The translations under genes were made by a program, and so were the position numbers. The notes beneath the pieces are model-generated. The model saw only the letters and a program-made list of their open reading frames with translations. It ran no database searches and was not told the origin of the DNA. Source: CAZOZP01 sp964584325 (GTDB lineage: Bacteria; Bacteroidota; Ignavibacteria; Ignavibacteriales; Melioribacteraceae). Taken from it: a stretch of DNA of 36,626 nucleotides. The stretch spans positions 1 to 36,626 of the forward strand of contig CAZOZP010000034.1 of NCBI GenBank assembly GCA_964584325.1. Reading direction: 5' to 3'. Of the stretch, positions 23,755 through 33,681 are shown one piece after another (the first letter of the stretch is position 1; each line of letters begins with the position of its first letter).

Positions 23755-25923
23755 ATGAATTTGATAAAAGTTATTGCTAATGAGCTTTCTGTAAAAGAAA
23801 TTCAAGTTTCCGAAACTGTAAAACTTCTTGATGAAGGGGCTACAATCCCATTTATTGCGAGATACCGCAAGGAAAGAACGGGCGGATTGGATGAGGAAGT
23901 ACTTCGCTCTGTAGAAGAAAGAATAAATTATCTTAAACTTCTGCAGGAGCGAAAGGAAACGGTAATTAAAAGTATTGAGGAACAGGGAAAGCTTACCCCG
24001 GAACTTAAGACTAAAATAGATGAATCGCTGAAACTGCAGGATATAGAAGATTTATACCTTCCTTTTAAACCAAAAAGAAAAACACGCGGCACAATTGCAA
24101 AGGCAATGGGACTTGAGCCATTGGCTTTATATATTCTTGATAATCCCTTTTATACTGGTAACATCGAGGATGAAGCACTAAAGTATATTTCTGAAGAAAA
24201 AGGAGTAGGATCCGCAGAAGTTGCTTTAAAAGGGGCACAAGATATTATTGCCGAGATACTAAACGAATCAGCCGAAATAAGAAAGAATCTCAGAGAAATG
24301 CTCCTGGAAGAATCAGTAATTGTATCCGAAAAAATCGGAGATAAAAAGGAGGATAGCCGTGAAGAAACAGAACACAGGAAAAAAGATGTTTATGAGATTT
24401 ATCATAAATTCAGCATTGAAATAAAGAAAATAAAGCCCTACCAGTATCTTGCTATTAATCGCGGTGAAAGAGAAAAATACTTGAAAGCAACACTTTCTTT
24501 CAACAAACAAAAAGCATATGATATAATATATGATACACAAATCAGGGAGCGCAATTCAGTTTTCTTTGAAATGCTTATGGCTGTAGCTGAAGATTCATTT
24601 AATCGACTTGTTTTCCCGTCTTTGGAAAGAGAGATAAGAAATCACCTTACTGAATGGGCAGATAATCATGCAATAGAAATATTTGCTTCGAACCTCAAGC
24701 AACTGCTTTTGCAGCCTCCAATTAGCTGCAGTCACATAATTGGAATTGATCCTGGATTCTATTCAGGATCAAAAATTGCAGTTATTGATGCAACCGGAAA
24801 ATACCTTGAAGGAGAAACTATCTATCCGCATCCGCCTCAAAACAGAAGACAAGAAGCTAAGCAGACATTACTTAAACTTATCAGCAAATACGATGCGGAT
24901 CTTATTGCTATTGGTAATGGGACTGCGGGCAGGGAAACTGAGTTGATGGTTGCTGAGATAATTAAAGAGAATAATCTTAAATGCAGATATATTATAGTAA
25001 ATGAAGCGGGTGCTTCTGTTTATTCTGCATCACCGCTGGCTAAAGTTGAATTTCCTGACTTGGAGGCAAGTCAAAGAGGAAATATCTCAATAGCAAGGAG
25101 AGTTCTTGATCCTTTGGCTGAATTAGTGAAAATAGATCCAAAGTCAATAGGTGTAGGACTTTATCAACACGATGTTGAGCAGAAGCTGTTAGGAAAAAAA
25201 CTGGATGATGTTGTAGTAAGCTGCGTTAATTACGTAGGAGTTGATCTGAACACTGCTTCTGCTTCACTTCTGACATATGTTTCAGGACTGAACTCCCGCC
25301 TTGCGTCATCAATAGTCCGATACAGGGAAAGGAAAGGCAGATTTACTAACAGGATGCAGTTAATGGAAGTAACAGGGATGGGAGAAAAAAGCTTTGAACA
25401 ATGTGCCGGATTCCTTAAGATTAGAGGTGGGGAAAATCAACTTGACAACACCTTTATTCATCCGGAATCATACGAAGCTGTTTATAAACTGTTTAGTAAT
25501 TTAGGTGTGGGAGCAGATAACGCAGCTTTGCTGGAGCTTAAAATTAAACAGAAAAATCCGGTTAAAGTATCTTCAGAAATCAATATAGGAATTCCTACTT
25601 TAAATGACATTATCGAAAATCTTAAGAAACCCGGAAGAGATCCCAGAGAAGAACTGCCAAAACCTATTCTGAGAAGTGATGTTATGAAGATGGAAGATTT
25701 GTCTGAAGGAATGACATTGAAGGGAACAGTAAGAAATGTTGTTGATTTTGGTGCTTTTGTTGATATCGGTGTTAAGCAGGATGCTCTTCTGCATATATCA
25801 CAAATGGCAAACAAATTTGTTAAGAATCCGCTTGATGTTCTTCAAGTCGGTGATATTATTGAAATTAAGGTTTTAAGCAAAGATATGGTAAAAGGAAGAA
25901 TATCTGTCACAATGAAAAATTGA
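23755..25923 (+). CDS. tex: Tex-family RNA-binding transcription accessory protein
   Basis: Tex binds nucleic acids and influences transcription and, in some bacteria, toxin expression. The usual order is visible: N-terminal helical Tex domain (~1-200), YqgF/RNase-H-like fold (~327-430: IIGIDPGFYSGSKIAVID, and IGNGTAGRETE), helix-hairpin-helix region (~495-560: VGVDLNTASASLLTYVSGL, VTGMGEKSFEQCAGFLKI) and an S1 domain at the C-terminus (from ~648: GMTLKGTVRNVVDFGAFVDIG, LLHISQM). Length (722 aa) is normal. It stands alone, downstream of trxB by 119 nt. Confidence 0.95.
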   Translation: MNLIKVIANELSVKEIQVSETVKLLDEGATIPFIARYRKERTGGLDEEVLRSVEERINYLKLLQERKETVIKSIEEQGKLTPELKTKIDESLKLQDIEDLYLPFKPKRKTRGTIAKAMGLEPLALYILDNPFYTGNIEDEALKYISEEKGVGSAEVALKGAQDIIAEILNESAEIRKNLREMLLEESVIVSEKIGDKKEDSREETEHRKKDVYEIYHKFSIEIKKIKPYQYLAINRGEREKYLKATLSFNKQKAYDIIYDTQIRERNSVFFEMLMAVAEDSFNRLVFPSLEREIRNHLTEWADNHAIEIFASNLKQLLLQPPISCSHIIGIDPGFYSGSKIAVIDATGKYLEGETIYPHPPQNRRQEAKQTLLKLISKYDADLIAIGNGTAGRETELMVAEIIKENNLKCRYIIVNEAGASVYSASPLAKVEFPDLEASQRGNISIARRVLDPLAELVKIDPKSIGVGLYQHDVEQKLLGKKLDDVVVSCVNYVGVDLNTASASLLTYVSGLNSRLASSIVRYRERKGRFTNRMQLMEVTGMGEKSFEQCAGFLKIRGGENQLDNTFIHPESYEAVYKLFSNLGVGADNAALLELKIKQKNPVKVSSEINIGIPTLNDIIENLKKPGRDPREELPKPILRSDVMKMEDLSEGMTLKGTVRNVVDFGAFVDIGVKQDALLHISQMANKFVKNPLDVLQVGDIIEIKVLSKDMVKGRISVTMKN

Positions 25924-25973
25924 ATAATTATAAAGACAAAAGTGCTTAATAACAACTGTATGAAATCATTCTT

Positions 25974-26003
25974 TTTGAAATTGAAACATTTTTTTTATCT
26001 TTG
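25974..26003 (+). promoter_or_regulatory. Promoter for the GGGP synthase-gmhA-aconitase set
   Basis: TTTG (25974-25977) and TATCTTTG (25996-26003) match the Bacteroidota -33 and -7 boxes with an 18-nt spacer. The coding start is at 26041. Confidence 0.5.
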
Positions 26004-26040
26004 GTTATCTAATCATATTATTTTGGTAAAATATTCCTAA

Positions 26041-26787
26041 ATGTCTGTTTACAAGAATTTATTACAGGCCATTGAGAAGAAAGGAGCAGCATATCTGGTC
26101 TTGATTGATCCCGATAAGATTTCGGGTGAAAAGTTAAGGCAGTTTGCTGTGATTTGCGAGGAATCCGGTGCAGATGCTCTTTTAGTAGGCGGAAGTTTAA
26201 TGATAAACGGTGATCTTTACAAATCGATTGAAATCATTAAATCGGCTTGTTCGCTTCCTGCAATCATATTTCCGGGCAGTGTTAGCCAGGTAACGGCAAA
26301 TGCAGATTCAATTCTATTCATTTCTCTTATAAGCGGAAGGAATGCTGAACAGCTAATCGGCAATCACGTCATGGCAGCCCCAATTATAAAAAAACATAAA
26401 ATAGAACCCATATCTACCGGTTATATACTAGTAGAGTCGGGTAAAACAACAACAGTTGACTATATAAGCGGCACAAAACCGGTTCCACGTCATAAGCCTG
26501 AAATTGCCGCAGCTACAGCTCTTGCGGCAGAGTACCTGGGAATGAAAATGGTTTATTTAGAAGCAGGTTCCGGGGCAGACAATTCTGTTCCTGATGAAAT
26601 GGTAAAAACAGTTTCCGGGGCATTAAGCATTCCGGTAATAGTAGGCGGAGGAATAAGGGATGCTGATACTGCACGTAGAAAAGTAGAAAACGGTGCAAAA
26701 GTAATAGTAACCGGTAATTTTTTTGAAAATGAAAGCCGATGGGAATTAATTAAAGACTTTGCCAAAGCGGTTCATTATAAGGAATAA
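26041..26787 (+). CDS. Geranylgeranylglyceryl/heptaprenylglyceryl phosphate synthase (group II)
   Basis: This TIM-barrel enzyme joins sn-glycerol-1-phosphate to a polyprenyl diphosphate, the ether-lipid step best known in archaea. It has the family motifs VLIDPDK (~20-26), VGGSLM, VYLEAGSGADNSVP, and the phosphate-binding IVGGGIRDAD (~200-209). At 248 aa it matches the group II enzymes of Bacteroidota; product chain length and function there are less settled than in archaea. It is followed 2 nt later by gmhA and starts what looks like a three-gene operon. Confidence 0.92.
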   Translation: MSVYKNLLQAIEKKGAAYLVLIDPDKISGEKLRQFAVICEESGADALLVGGSLMINGDLYKSIEIIKSACSLPAIIFPGSVSQVTANADSILFISLISGRNAEQLIGNHVMAAPIIKKHKIEPISTGYILVESGKTTTVDYISGTKPVPRHKPEIAAATALAAEYLGMKMVYLEAGSGADNSVPDEMVKTVSGALSIPVIVGGGIRDADTARRKVENGAKVIVTGNFFENESRWELIKDFAKAVHYKE

Positions 26788-26789
26788 AT

Positions 26790-27371
26790 ATGGATAGATT
26801 AAAATATATTAAGTATTCCCTAATCGAAAGTTCTGAAGTGAAGTTGAAAATAGAAATGCATTGTCAGGAAAGTATAATAGAAGCAATAAATATTATGCTG
26901 GAGGCTTTCAAATCCGGAAAGAAAATGCTTTTATGCGGTAATGGTGGCAGTGCGGCTGATGCTCAGCATCTTGCAACTGAATTTATGATAAGATTATCAC
27001 ATGACATAAAGCGTCCGGCTATTCCAGCAATTGCGATAACTACAGATACTTCAAATATTACCGCCGGAGGTAATGATATCGGATTTGATAATGTATTTGC
27101 AAGAAATGTTGAAGGCTTAGGAAATGAGGGCGACATACTTCTGGCAATATCAACAAGCGGGAATTCTCCCAATGTTGTTAAGGCTGTTCAGAAAGCTAAG
27201 GAAAAATCTATGAAAGTTATTGCTTTTCTTGGTGGAAGTGGAGGAAAGATGATGTCTTTGGCTGATGCAGCAATTGTTATTCCTTCCGGTAATGTTCAAA
27301 GGATTCAGGAAGGGCACATAACTGTAGGGCACATAATACTTGAAATTGTTGAGAAAGAATTATACGGATAA
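26790..27371 (+). CDS. gmhA: Sedoheptulose 7-phosphate isomerase
   Basis: Converts sedoheptulose 7-phosphate to D-glycero-D-manno-heptose 7-phosphate, the first step of the ADP-heptose path for LPS core or S-layer glycan. SIS-domain motifs are all present: GNGGSAADAQHLATEF (~50-65), STSGNSPN (~120-127), FLGGSGGKM, and the C-terminal QEGHITVGHIILEIVE with the catalytic Glu/His. Length (193 aa) is standard. Only 2 nt separate it from the GGGP synthase stop. The rest of the heptose pathway is not in the window. Confidence 0.95.
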   Translation: MDRLKYIKYSLIESSEVKLKIEMHCQESIIEAINIMLEAFKSGKKMLLCGNGGSAADAQHLATEFMIRLSHDIKRPAIPAIAITTDTSNITAGGNDIGFDNVFARNVEGLGNEGDILLAISTSGNSPNVVKAVQKAKEKSMKVIAFLGGSGGKMMSLADAAIVIPSGNVQRIQEGHITVGHIILEIVEKELYG

Positions 27372-27391
27372 ATAATAGCTAATAAACTGGG

Positions 27392-29662
27392 ATGAGAGCA
27401 ATGACAGCTAATTTTGATATGATTGAAAAAGTTTACACTGAAATAGAAGCAAGACAGAATGCAGCACGCAGTATATTGAACAGACCAATTACATTTGCAG
27501 AAAAGATTCTTTACGCACACCTATGGAACCGGGTTTCAAAAGAGCATGAGAGAGGAACCGATTATGTTGAACTTGCACCCGATAGAGTAGCAATGCAGGA
27601 TGCAACAGCTCAAATGGCTTTGTTGCAATTTATGCACTCAGGCAGAAAGAAATCAGCTGTACCTGCAACGGCTCATTGTGATCATCTTATTCAGGCGCAG
27701 GTGGGAGCAAAGGAAGACCTTTTTAAAGCTAATGAAGACAATAAAGAAGTTTATGATTTCATTCAGAGTATTTCATCTAAATACGGAGTAGGATTCTGGA
27801 AACCCGGCGCAGGAATAATTCATCAGGTTGTATTGGAAAACTACGCTTTCCCGGGCGGTTTAATGATAGGAACAGACAGTCATACGCCTAATGCCGGCGG
27901 ATTAGGGATGCTTGCTATCGGGGTAGGCGGTGCAGATGCAGTAGATGTGATGTCGGGTATGGCATGGGAATTAAAATGGCCAAAGTTAATAGGAGTTAAA
28001 CTTACGGGAAAACTTTCCGGTTGGACTTCACCTAAGGATGTAATTCTCAAGCTTGCAGGAATGCTTACGGTAAAAGGTGGTACAGGATGCATAGTGGAAT
28101 ATTTCGGAGACGGAACAGAAACTATTTCCTGCACCGGAAAAGCTACAATATGTAATATGGGTGCTGAAATTGGTGCAACATGTTCTGTATTTCCGTTTGA
28201 TTTGAAAATGAAAGCTTATTTAGATAAAACCGGAAGAGCCGATGTTGCCTCACTTGCAGAATCCAAAAAGGATTTTCTTAAAGCAGACGATGATGTTTTC
28301 AATTCTCCGGAAAAATATTTTGACCAGGTTATTGAAATAAATCTTAATGAGCTTGAACCACATCTCAACGGACCATTTACGCCGGATAAAGCATGGCCGC
28401 TTTCACAAATCAAGCAAGCTGTAAAAGAAAACGGTTATCCTGATAACATCAGTGCAGCATTGATCGGAAGCTGTACAAACTCAAGCTATGAGGATATTGA
28501 CAGAACTGCAAATATTATAAAGGATGCTTCATCAAAAGGATTACGAGCCAAAGCTCAGTTTATAATTACACCCGGTTCGGAACAGGTTAGAGCTACTATT
28601 GAAAGAGACGGACAGCTAAAAATTCTGGAGGATTTCGGTGGTGTGGTAATGGCAAATGCCTGCGGTCCTTGCATTGGTATGTGGAAGAGAATGGATGTTA
28701 ATATCGGTGTGAAAAATACTATAGTAACTTCTTTTAATAGAAATTTTGCTAAGAGAAATGACGGGAATCCTGAAACTTATGCATTTGTTGCAAGTCCGGA
28801 ATTAGTAACTGCTCTTGCGGTTGCAGGTAGTCTTTCATTTGATCCTGATAATGATGTGTTAACAAATGATATGGGACAAAAAGTTAAGCTTTCTACTCCT
28901 TGGGGTGATGAATTGCCCTCAAAAGGTTTTAGGGAAGATTCAGATGGTTTTGTTGCACCTGCTGAAGATGGTTCAAAGGTAGAAGTTATAATTAGTCCGG
29001 AAAGCAAGAGACTTCAGTTTCTGGAGAGATTCTCAGCTTGGGAAGGAAATGATTTTACTGATATGCCGGTACTGATTAAGGCTAAAGGGAAATGTACTAC
29101 CGACCACATTTCAATGGCCGGGCCATGGTTGAGATTCAGAGGACATCTTGATAATTTGTCAGATAACCTTTTCCTTGGTGCTATAAATGCATATACTGAC
29201 AAAGCCGGTGAAGTAAAGAACCAGCTTACCGGTCAGTATGAAGTTGTTCACAAAGCTGCCAGAGCCTATAAAGCAGCAGGAATTCCCTGGGTTGCGGTAG
29301 GAGATGAAAACTACGGAGAAGGTTCAAGTCGTGAACAAGCAGCTATGGAACCAAGATTTTTAGGTGGAAAAGCTATTATTGCCAAGAGTTTTGCAAGAAT
29401 ACATGAAACAAATTTGAAAAAGCAAGGAATGCTCCCGCTCACTTTTGCAAATCCGGGAGATTATGATATAATTGGAGAAAACGACAGATTAAGTTTAACA
29501 GGACTTAATGAGCTTACTCCGGGCAGACCGGTTAAATTAACCGTAAAGCATGAAAATGGTACAATAACAGAAAGTATGCTTAATCATTCTTTCAATGAAA
29601 ATCAAATTGAATGGTTTAAAGCCGGTAGTGCACTTAATCTAATAGCAGCTGCACAAAAATAA
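27392..29662 (+). CDS. acn: Aconitate hydratase
   Basis: Converts citrate to isocitrate in the TCA cycle with a 4Fe-4S cluster. The mitochondrial-type sequence (756 aa) has GTDSHTPNAGGLGMLAIGVGG, the cluster cysteines in GSCTNSS and NACGPCIG, and the swivelling C-terminal domain with DENYGEGSSREQAA. Two in-frame ATGs (27392 and 27401) are near; neither has a clear ribosome site, so the start is uncertain by three residues. It follows gmhA by 20 nt and probably shares its transcript, though a metabolic link is not evident. Confidence 0.95.
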   Translation: MRAMTANFDMIEKVYTEIEARQNAARSILNRPITFAEKILYAHLWNRVSKEHERGTDYVELAPDRVAMQDATAQMALLQFMHSGRKKSAVPATAHCDHLIQAQVGAKEDLFKANEDNKEVYDFIQSISSKYGVGFWKPGAGIIHQVVLENYAFPGGLMIGTDSHTPNAGGLGMLAIGVGGADAVDVMSGMAWELKWPKLIGVKLTGKLSGWTSPKDVILKLAGMLTVKGGTGCIVEYFGDGTETISCTGKATICNMGAEIGATCSVFPFDLKMKAYLDKTGRADVASLAESKKDFLKADDDVFNSPEKYFDQVIEINLNELEPHLNGPFTPDKAWPLSQIKQAVKENGYPDNISAALIGSCTNSSYEDIDRTANIIKDASSKGLRAKAQFIITPGSEQVRATIERDGQLKILEDFGGVVMANACGPCIGMWKRMDVNIGVKNTIVTSFNRNFAKRNDGNPETYAFVASPELVTALAVAGSLSFDPDNDVLTNDMGQKVKLSTPWGDELPSKGFREDSDGFVAPAEDGSKVEVIISPESKRLQFLERFSAWEGNDFTDMPVLIKAKGKCTTDHISMAGPWLRFRGHLDNLSDNLFLGAINAYTDKAGEVKNQLTGQYEVVHKAARAYKAAGIPWVAVGDENYGEGSSREQAAMEPRFLGGKAIIAKSFARIHETNLKKQGMLPLTFANPGDYDIIGENDRLSLTGLNELTPGRPVKLTVKHENGTITESMLNHSFNENQIEWFKAGSALNLIAAAQK

Positions 29663-29745
29663 ACCTGAATACTGAAAATAGTGTATCATATTGGAACACG
29701 TTGCATTAGCGGCAGGGTTTTTTTATTAATAATACAGAATATAAA

Positions 29746-31575
29746 TTGAGAAAATTACTTTTACTTTTTTTCTTATCAGGGTGTGCTTTGTTCGCTCAGA
29801 TAAATCTTGATCTTGTGCCTTTAACTGTTCCGGCGCAAAGAATAAATAAAATATTTTACTATTACGGTCAGTTGTATCTTTGCTCCAATTCCGGTTTAAT
29901 TAAAACATCACCCGCAGGATCGGTTATTGAGATAACCGGCATTTCAAATGGTCTCCCGTCAAATGAAGTGTTGTCTTATTTTCAGGAAGTAAACGAAAAC
30001 CGATGGATTGGAACAGATAAGGGTGTGGCAAGGGTTTCACAGGGTATAGTAACAATCTTTAATAGTAATAATTCTGATATGCCGGAAGGTAGAATTATCG
30101 CAATTTCAGGTGATAACACCGGTAGAGTTTATTTTGCTTCAGCATCAGGGGGATTGGGTGTTTATTTTAATAATAGTATATCAAAGTTTACGGTTTCGAA
30201 TTCTGATATTCCCGAGAATGCCCTTACAGGTTTGACTGTTGATATGAATGGAACAGTGTTTATTGCAACAGCCGGCAAAGGCATAGGAAAGCTGGAGAAT
30301 AACTCTTGGACGGTATTTAGCCGATCAAGAGGAAATTTCCCTGAAGATATAATCGAAAACATTGCAGTTACATATGATAATACAATCTGGGTAGGAACCA
30401 GAAACAACGGGCTGATTAAATCAGAAGGAAGTGCTTGGATTCCTTTCAATATGAGTAATTCCCCTATTCCCCAGAACTATATTCAAGCGCTTTCAGCAGA
30501 TGATCAAAAAGTATGGGTAGGCGTAAGAAATGCAATCCTAAGTTTCGATGGTACTAATTGGGAAACATATCCTTTAAATAATGATATCTTGATTACATCG
30601 CTGGTTATCAGAGGTTCACGTAAATATGTTTCTCTTCAGAACTCAGGAATATTTAAAGCAGTATCCGATCCCTGGACATTTCATAAAGGTGATTATAATA
30701 CCTTTCAGGATGCAAATGTTACCTGTTCATATTCAGATAACCAGGGAAATATTTACATAGGAACTGATAGAAAAGGGTTAATGATTTACGGGAAATCCGG
30801 ATGGACAGTATATAATTCTATTAATTCCTCATTACCTGATAATTCTGTAAAAGCAATTTCTGCAGATAAGAACGGTGATGTCTGGATTGGAACAGCAAAC
30901 GGATTAGTGAAAATATCAGGTGATAGCTGGAATATTTTTAATAGCAGTAATTCCGGACTTCCTAACAACTTCATAAATGCTATAGCTTTTGCTCAAAACG
31001 GTGATATGATAATTGGCACATATGCAGATGGACTAGTAAAGTACAACGGATCATCCTGGCAAGTATTTAATAGTTCAAACTCAAAGATGCCTTCAAACGG
31101 AATATCTTCAATTCTGGCTGACGTCGATGGCTCAATCTGGATAGGCACTTTTGACGCAGGATTGGTAAAGATGACCGGTTCTGAAATGACCATTTACAAC
31201 AGATTAAACTCCAACTTACCTCACAATAAAATTGGAGACATAGTTCTATCTAAAGATGGCAGTGTGTTTGTAGGAACTTTCGGCGGTGGGCTGGTTCAAA
31301 TTATGAATAATGAATTAAAGATATTCAACAGGGCTTCAGGGAATCTTCCCAGCGATGCTGTGTCTTCTCTTGCCGTTGCTATGAACGGTGATATTTGGAT
31401 TGGTACTTTCGGAGGCGGATTGATTGTAAAAAAGGGCGATTCATTCGTTTTTCTGGACAATAAGAATTCAAAACTTCCTGAAAATAGAATTTATGACCTG
31501 ACATTAGACCAAGATCAAAATCTTTGGATACTTACATCCAAGAATGGTATTGCAGTATATAATACGAATGATTAG
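29746..31575 (+). CDS. Exported double beta-propeller of 14 Reg_prop repeats (first of two)
   Basis: After a short signal peptide (LLLLFFLSGCALFAQ; LSGC at 10-13 also fits a lipoprotein site) the whole protein is ~40-residue repeats of the form (G/D)xxWIGTxxxGLxKxxGxxWxxFNxxNSxLPxNxIxxIAxD. I count 14, enough for two seven-bladed propellers. This is the Reg_prop unit seen in the sensor half of Bacteroides hybrid two-component systems, but there is no Y_Y_Y domain, membrane helix, kinase or sorting domain. The start is TTG, since no in-frame ATG precedes the signal peptide. A close relative follows 106 nt downstream. The ligand is unknown. Confidence 0.88.
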   Translation: MRKLLLLFFLSGCALFAQINLDLVPLTVPAQRINKIFYYYGQLYLCSNSGLIKTSPAGSVIEITGISNGLPSNEVLSYFQEVNENRWIGTDKGVARVSQGIVTIFNSNNSDMPEGRIIAISGDNTGRVYFASASGGLGVYFNNSISKFTVSNSDIPENALTGLTVDMNGTVFIATAGKGIGKLENNSWTVFSRSRGNFPEDIIENIAVTYDNTIWVGTRNNGLIKSEGSAWIPFNMSNSPIPQNYIQALSADDQKVWVGVRNAILSFDGTNWETYPLNNDILITSLVIRGSRKYVSLQNSGIFKAVSDPWTFHKGDYNTFQDANVTCSYSDNQGNIYIGTDRKGLMIYGKSGWTVYNSINSSLPDNSVKAISADKNGDVWIGTANGLVKISGDSWNIFNSSNSGLPNNFINAIAFAQNGDMIIGTYADGLVKYNGSSWQVFNSSNSKMPSNGISSILADVDGSIWIGTFDAGLVKMTGSEMTIYNRLNSNLPHNKIGDIVLSKDGSVFVGTFGGGLVQIMNNELKIFNRASGNLPSDAVSSLAVAMNGDIWIGTFGGGLIVKKGDSFVFLDNKNSKLPENRIYDLTLDQDQNLWILTSKNGIAVYNTND

Positions 31576-31681
31576 CGTCTTTTTATTTTAGGTTAAACTC
31601 CGGACTATATATTTCGATTATGTTTTTGCCAATGGTATAATTATTGTTAATTAATTATGCATTATTGATTTAATTATTAAA

Positions 31682-33568
31682 ATGGGAAAGATTATGCAGG
31701 GCGTGAAAAAAATTATTGTTGCCGCCTGTATTTTTATGGCAGGCTTTAGTAGTATTCTTCCTCAGGATATGTATGATTGGCAGAAAATCAAAGTTGACGG
31801 TAGATTCAGTAGAGCAATAGCCGCAACAGATAATCATATTTATGTTGGAACAGATGTCGGATTGGTTCAGCTGGAAATTGAAACAGGTAAAAAGAAACTT
31901 TTTAATAATACAAATTCGTCATTGCCGGATAATCAAGTATATTCAGTATATACAGATAAGCAGAAAAATGTTTGGGTTGGGATGAAAGGTACCATTGCTA
32001 AAATTTCCGGTTCTAACTGGACTATTTTTAATGATGAAACATCGAAATTACCTTATGAAATTGTTTATAGTATAGCTTCAGACAATATTGGAGGAATGTG
32101 GTTCGGGACATTAGGAGCCGGATTGATGCATTTTGACGGTTCTTCCTGGAAGTTTTACAGTACAGAGAACTCTGATATTAAGAATGATGTTATCAGAGCG
32201 GTAGCTGTTGATGAAAGAAATGTTAAATGGCTGGGGACAAATGGTTCCGGAATCATTAAAATGGATGGTAATAATTTCAACCAGTTCAATAAAGCGAATT
32301 CCAGTCTTCCGGATGATAAAATAAATGCTATATATATTGATAAGAAGGACTCCAAGTGGATTGCTACAATGGATGGCGGATTGGTCAAGTATGATAATAT
32401 AAGATGGCAAATTTATGATAATAAAAATTCTCCTTTCACGAGCAATAAAGTCCATTCGGTATATGTGGATGCCGAAAATAACGCATGGGTTGGTACTGAC
32501 GGAGGAATGCTGAAATTAGAAGGCGTTAATTGGACTCTATTTGATAATACAAATTCCGGACTTCCAAGCTTGACTATTAACAATGTTATTGCTGATCCTC
32601 AGGGTACTATTTGGGTTACAACCTGGAGCAAGGAAGTAGTAAAAGTGCAGGAAAGAAGCTGGATTACTTTTAATACACAAAATTCCAGGTTCCCGGATGA
32701 AACTGTTTACGGGCTTCAGGCAGACGGAAAAGGAAAGGTTTATGCCGGAACAGATTTAGGAGGATTGGTTGTTGTATCAGGAAATAATATGGATATCTAC
32801 AATCCGGGAAATTCGAAATTGCCAACTTCCTTTATTCGCTGCATTGATGTTGATAAACAAGATAATATCTGGATGGGGACAAACAATGGTATAGTTAAAT
32901 TCGACGGATTTACCTGGACGGTTTTAGACTCATCAAATTCAAAACTGCCTTACAATTACATTAGCTCTATAGCGATTGATCCGCTCGGAAATAAGTGGAT
33001 TGGGACATTAAAAGGTGGAGTTGTCAAATATGACGACAGCAAGTTTGAAATTTTCAACACTAAAAATTCCGGTCTGGCTGCTGATCAGATATCTGCAATA
33101 TCAGTTGATGAAAGCGGAAATAAATGGATAGGAACTCATGACGCCGGGTTAGTAAAATTCGATAATAAATCCTGGACAGTTTTTAATACTTCGAATTCTC
33201 CGTTACCTCATAATAAGGTCTATGCAATAAGCATTGATCCTACCGGTACATTATGGGTTGGTACATTCGGAGGAGGACTTGCAAAGTATGATGGTGTTGA
33301 ATGGACAGTTTATAATACAGAGAATTCAGGAATCCCCGATAATAATATAAATAGCATTTGGATAGATGATGATGATAACAAATGGATTGGGACAAACAAC
33401 GGATTGGCAAAATTCGATAATGATAATTGGAAAGTCTATACACGGGAAAATTCAAAACTTCCCTTTAATAGAATTATAAGTATAGCAGTTGACGGAAAAG
33501 GTAACAAGTGGATTGGAATGGCAAGACGTGGAATTGCAGTATATAACGAAAAAGGTGTACAACTATAA
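31682..33568 (+). CDS. Exported double beta-propeller of 14 Reg_prop repeats (second of two)
   Basis: This has the same design as its neighbour: a signal peptide (VKKIIVAACIFMAGFSSILPQ) and then 14 repeats with cores such as NKWIGT, NVWVGM and TLWVGTFGGGL, ending in GIAVYN like the first gene. The repeats are more regular here than in the upstream copy, with WIGT, KYDG, FN and NS at fixed spacing. Start is ATG at 31682 or at codon 5 (31694); neither has a strong ribosome site. It ends at a clean intrinsic terminator. Most likely it is a tandem duplicate of the first gene that has diverged. It is probably a secreted or periplasmic binding protein; enzymatic activity is not suggested. Confidence 0.88.
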   Translation: MGKIMQGVKKIIVAACIFMAGFSSILPQDMYDWQKIKVDGRFSRAIAATDNHIYVGTDVGLVQLEIETGKKKLFNNTNSSLPDNQVYSVYTDKQKNVWVGMKGTIAKISGSNWTIFNDETSKLPYEIVYSIASDNIGGMWFGTLGAGLMHFDGSSWKFYSTENSDIKNDVIRAVAVDERNVKWLGTNGSGIIKMDGNNFNQFNKANSSLPDDKINAIYIDKKDSKWIATMDGGLVKYDNIRWQIYDNKNSPFTSNKVHSVYVDAENNAWVGTDGGMLKLEGVNWTLFDNTNSGLPSLTINNVIADPQGTIWVTTWSKEVVKVQERSWITFNTQNSRFPDETVYGLQADGKGKVYAGTDLGGLVVVSGNNMDIYNPGNSKLPTSFIRCIDVDKQDNIWMGTNNGIVKFDGFTWTVLDSSNSKLPYNYISSIAIDPLGNKWIGTLKGGVVKYDDSKFEIFNTKNSGLAADQISAISVDESGNKWIGTHDAGLVKFDNKSWTVFNTSNSPLPHNKVYAISIDPTGTLWVGTFGGGLAKYDGVEWTVYNTENSGIPDNNINSIWIDDDDNKWIGTNNGLAKFDNDNWKVYTRENSKLPFNRIISIAVDGKGNKWIGMARRGIAVYNEKGVQL

Positions 33569-33584
33569 TAAATAATTATCGATT

Positions 33585-33613
33585 AGCAGACTCAACTAGA
33601 GTCTGCTTTTTTA
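33585..33613 (+). terminator. Intrinsic terminator after the propeller genes
   Basis: AGCAGACTC (33585-33593) and GAGTCTGCT (33599-33607) form a perfect 9-bp stem with a 5-nt loop, followed by TTTTTTATT. It ends transcription of 31682-33568. The reverse reading has no T-run. Confidence 0.92.
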
Positions 33614-33681
33614 TTCTAAATATTATCCAATAATTAAGTGAAACTTATATGAATAGATCCATGATAGTTTTGCTTATGTTG

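Noticed and set aside
29746..33568. Hybrid two-component sensor kinases
   Set aside because: Reg_prop repeats are present, but no Y_Y_Y, membrane helix, histidine kinase or receiver domain follows either gene.
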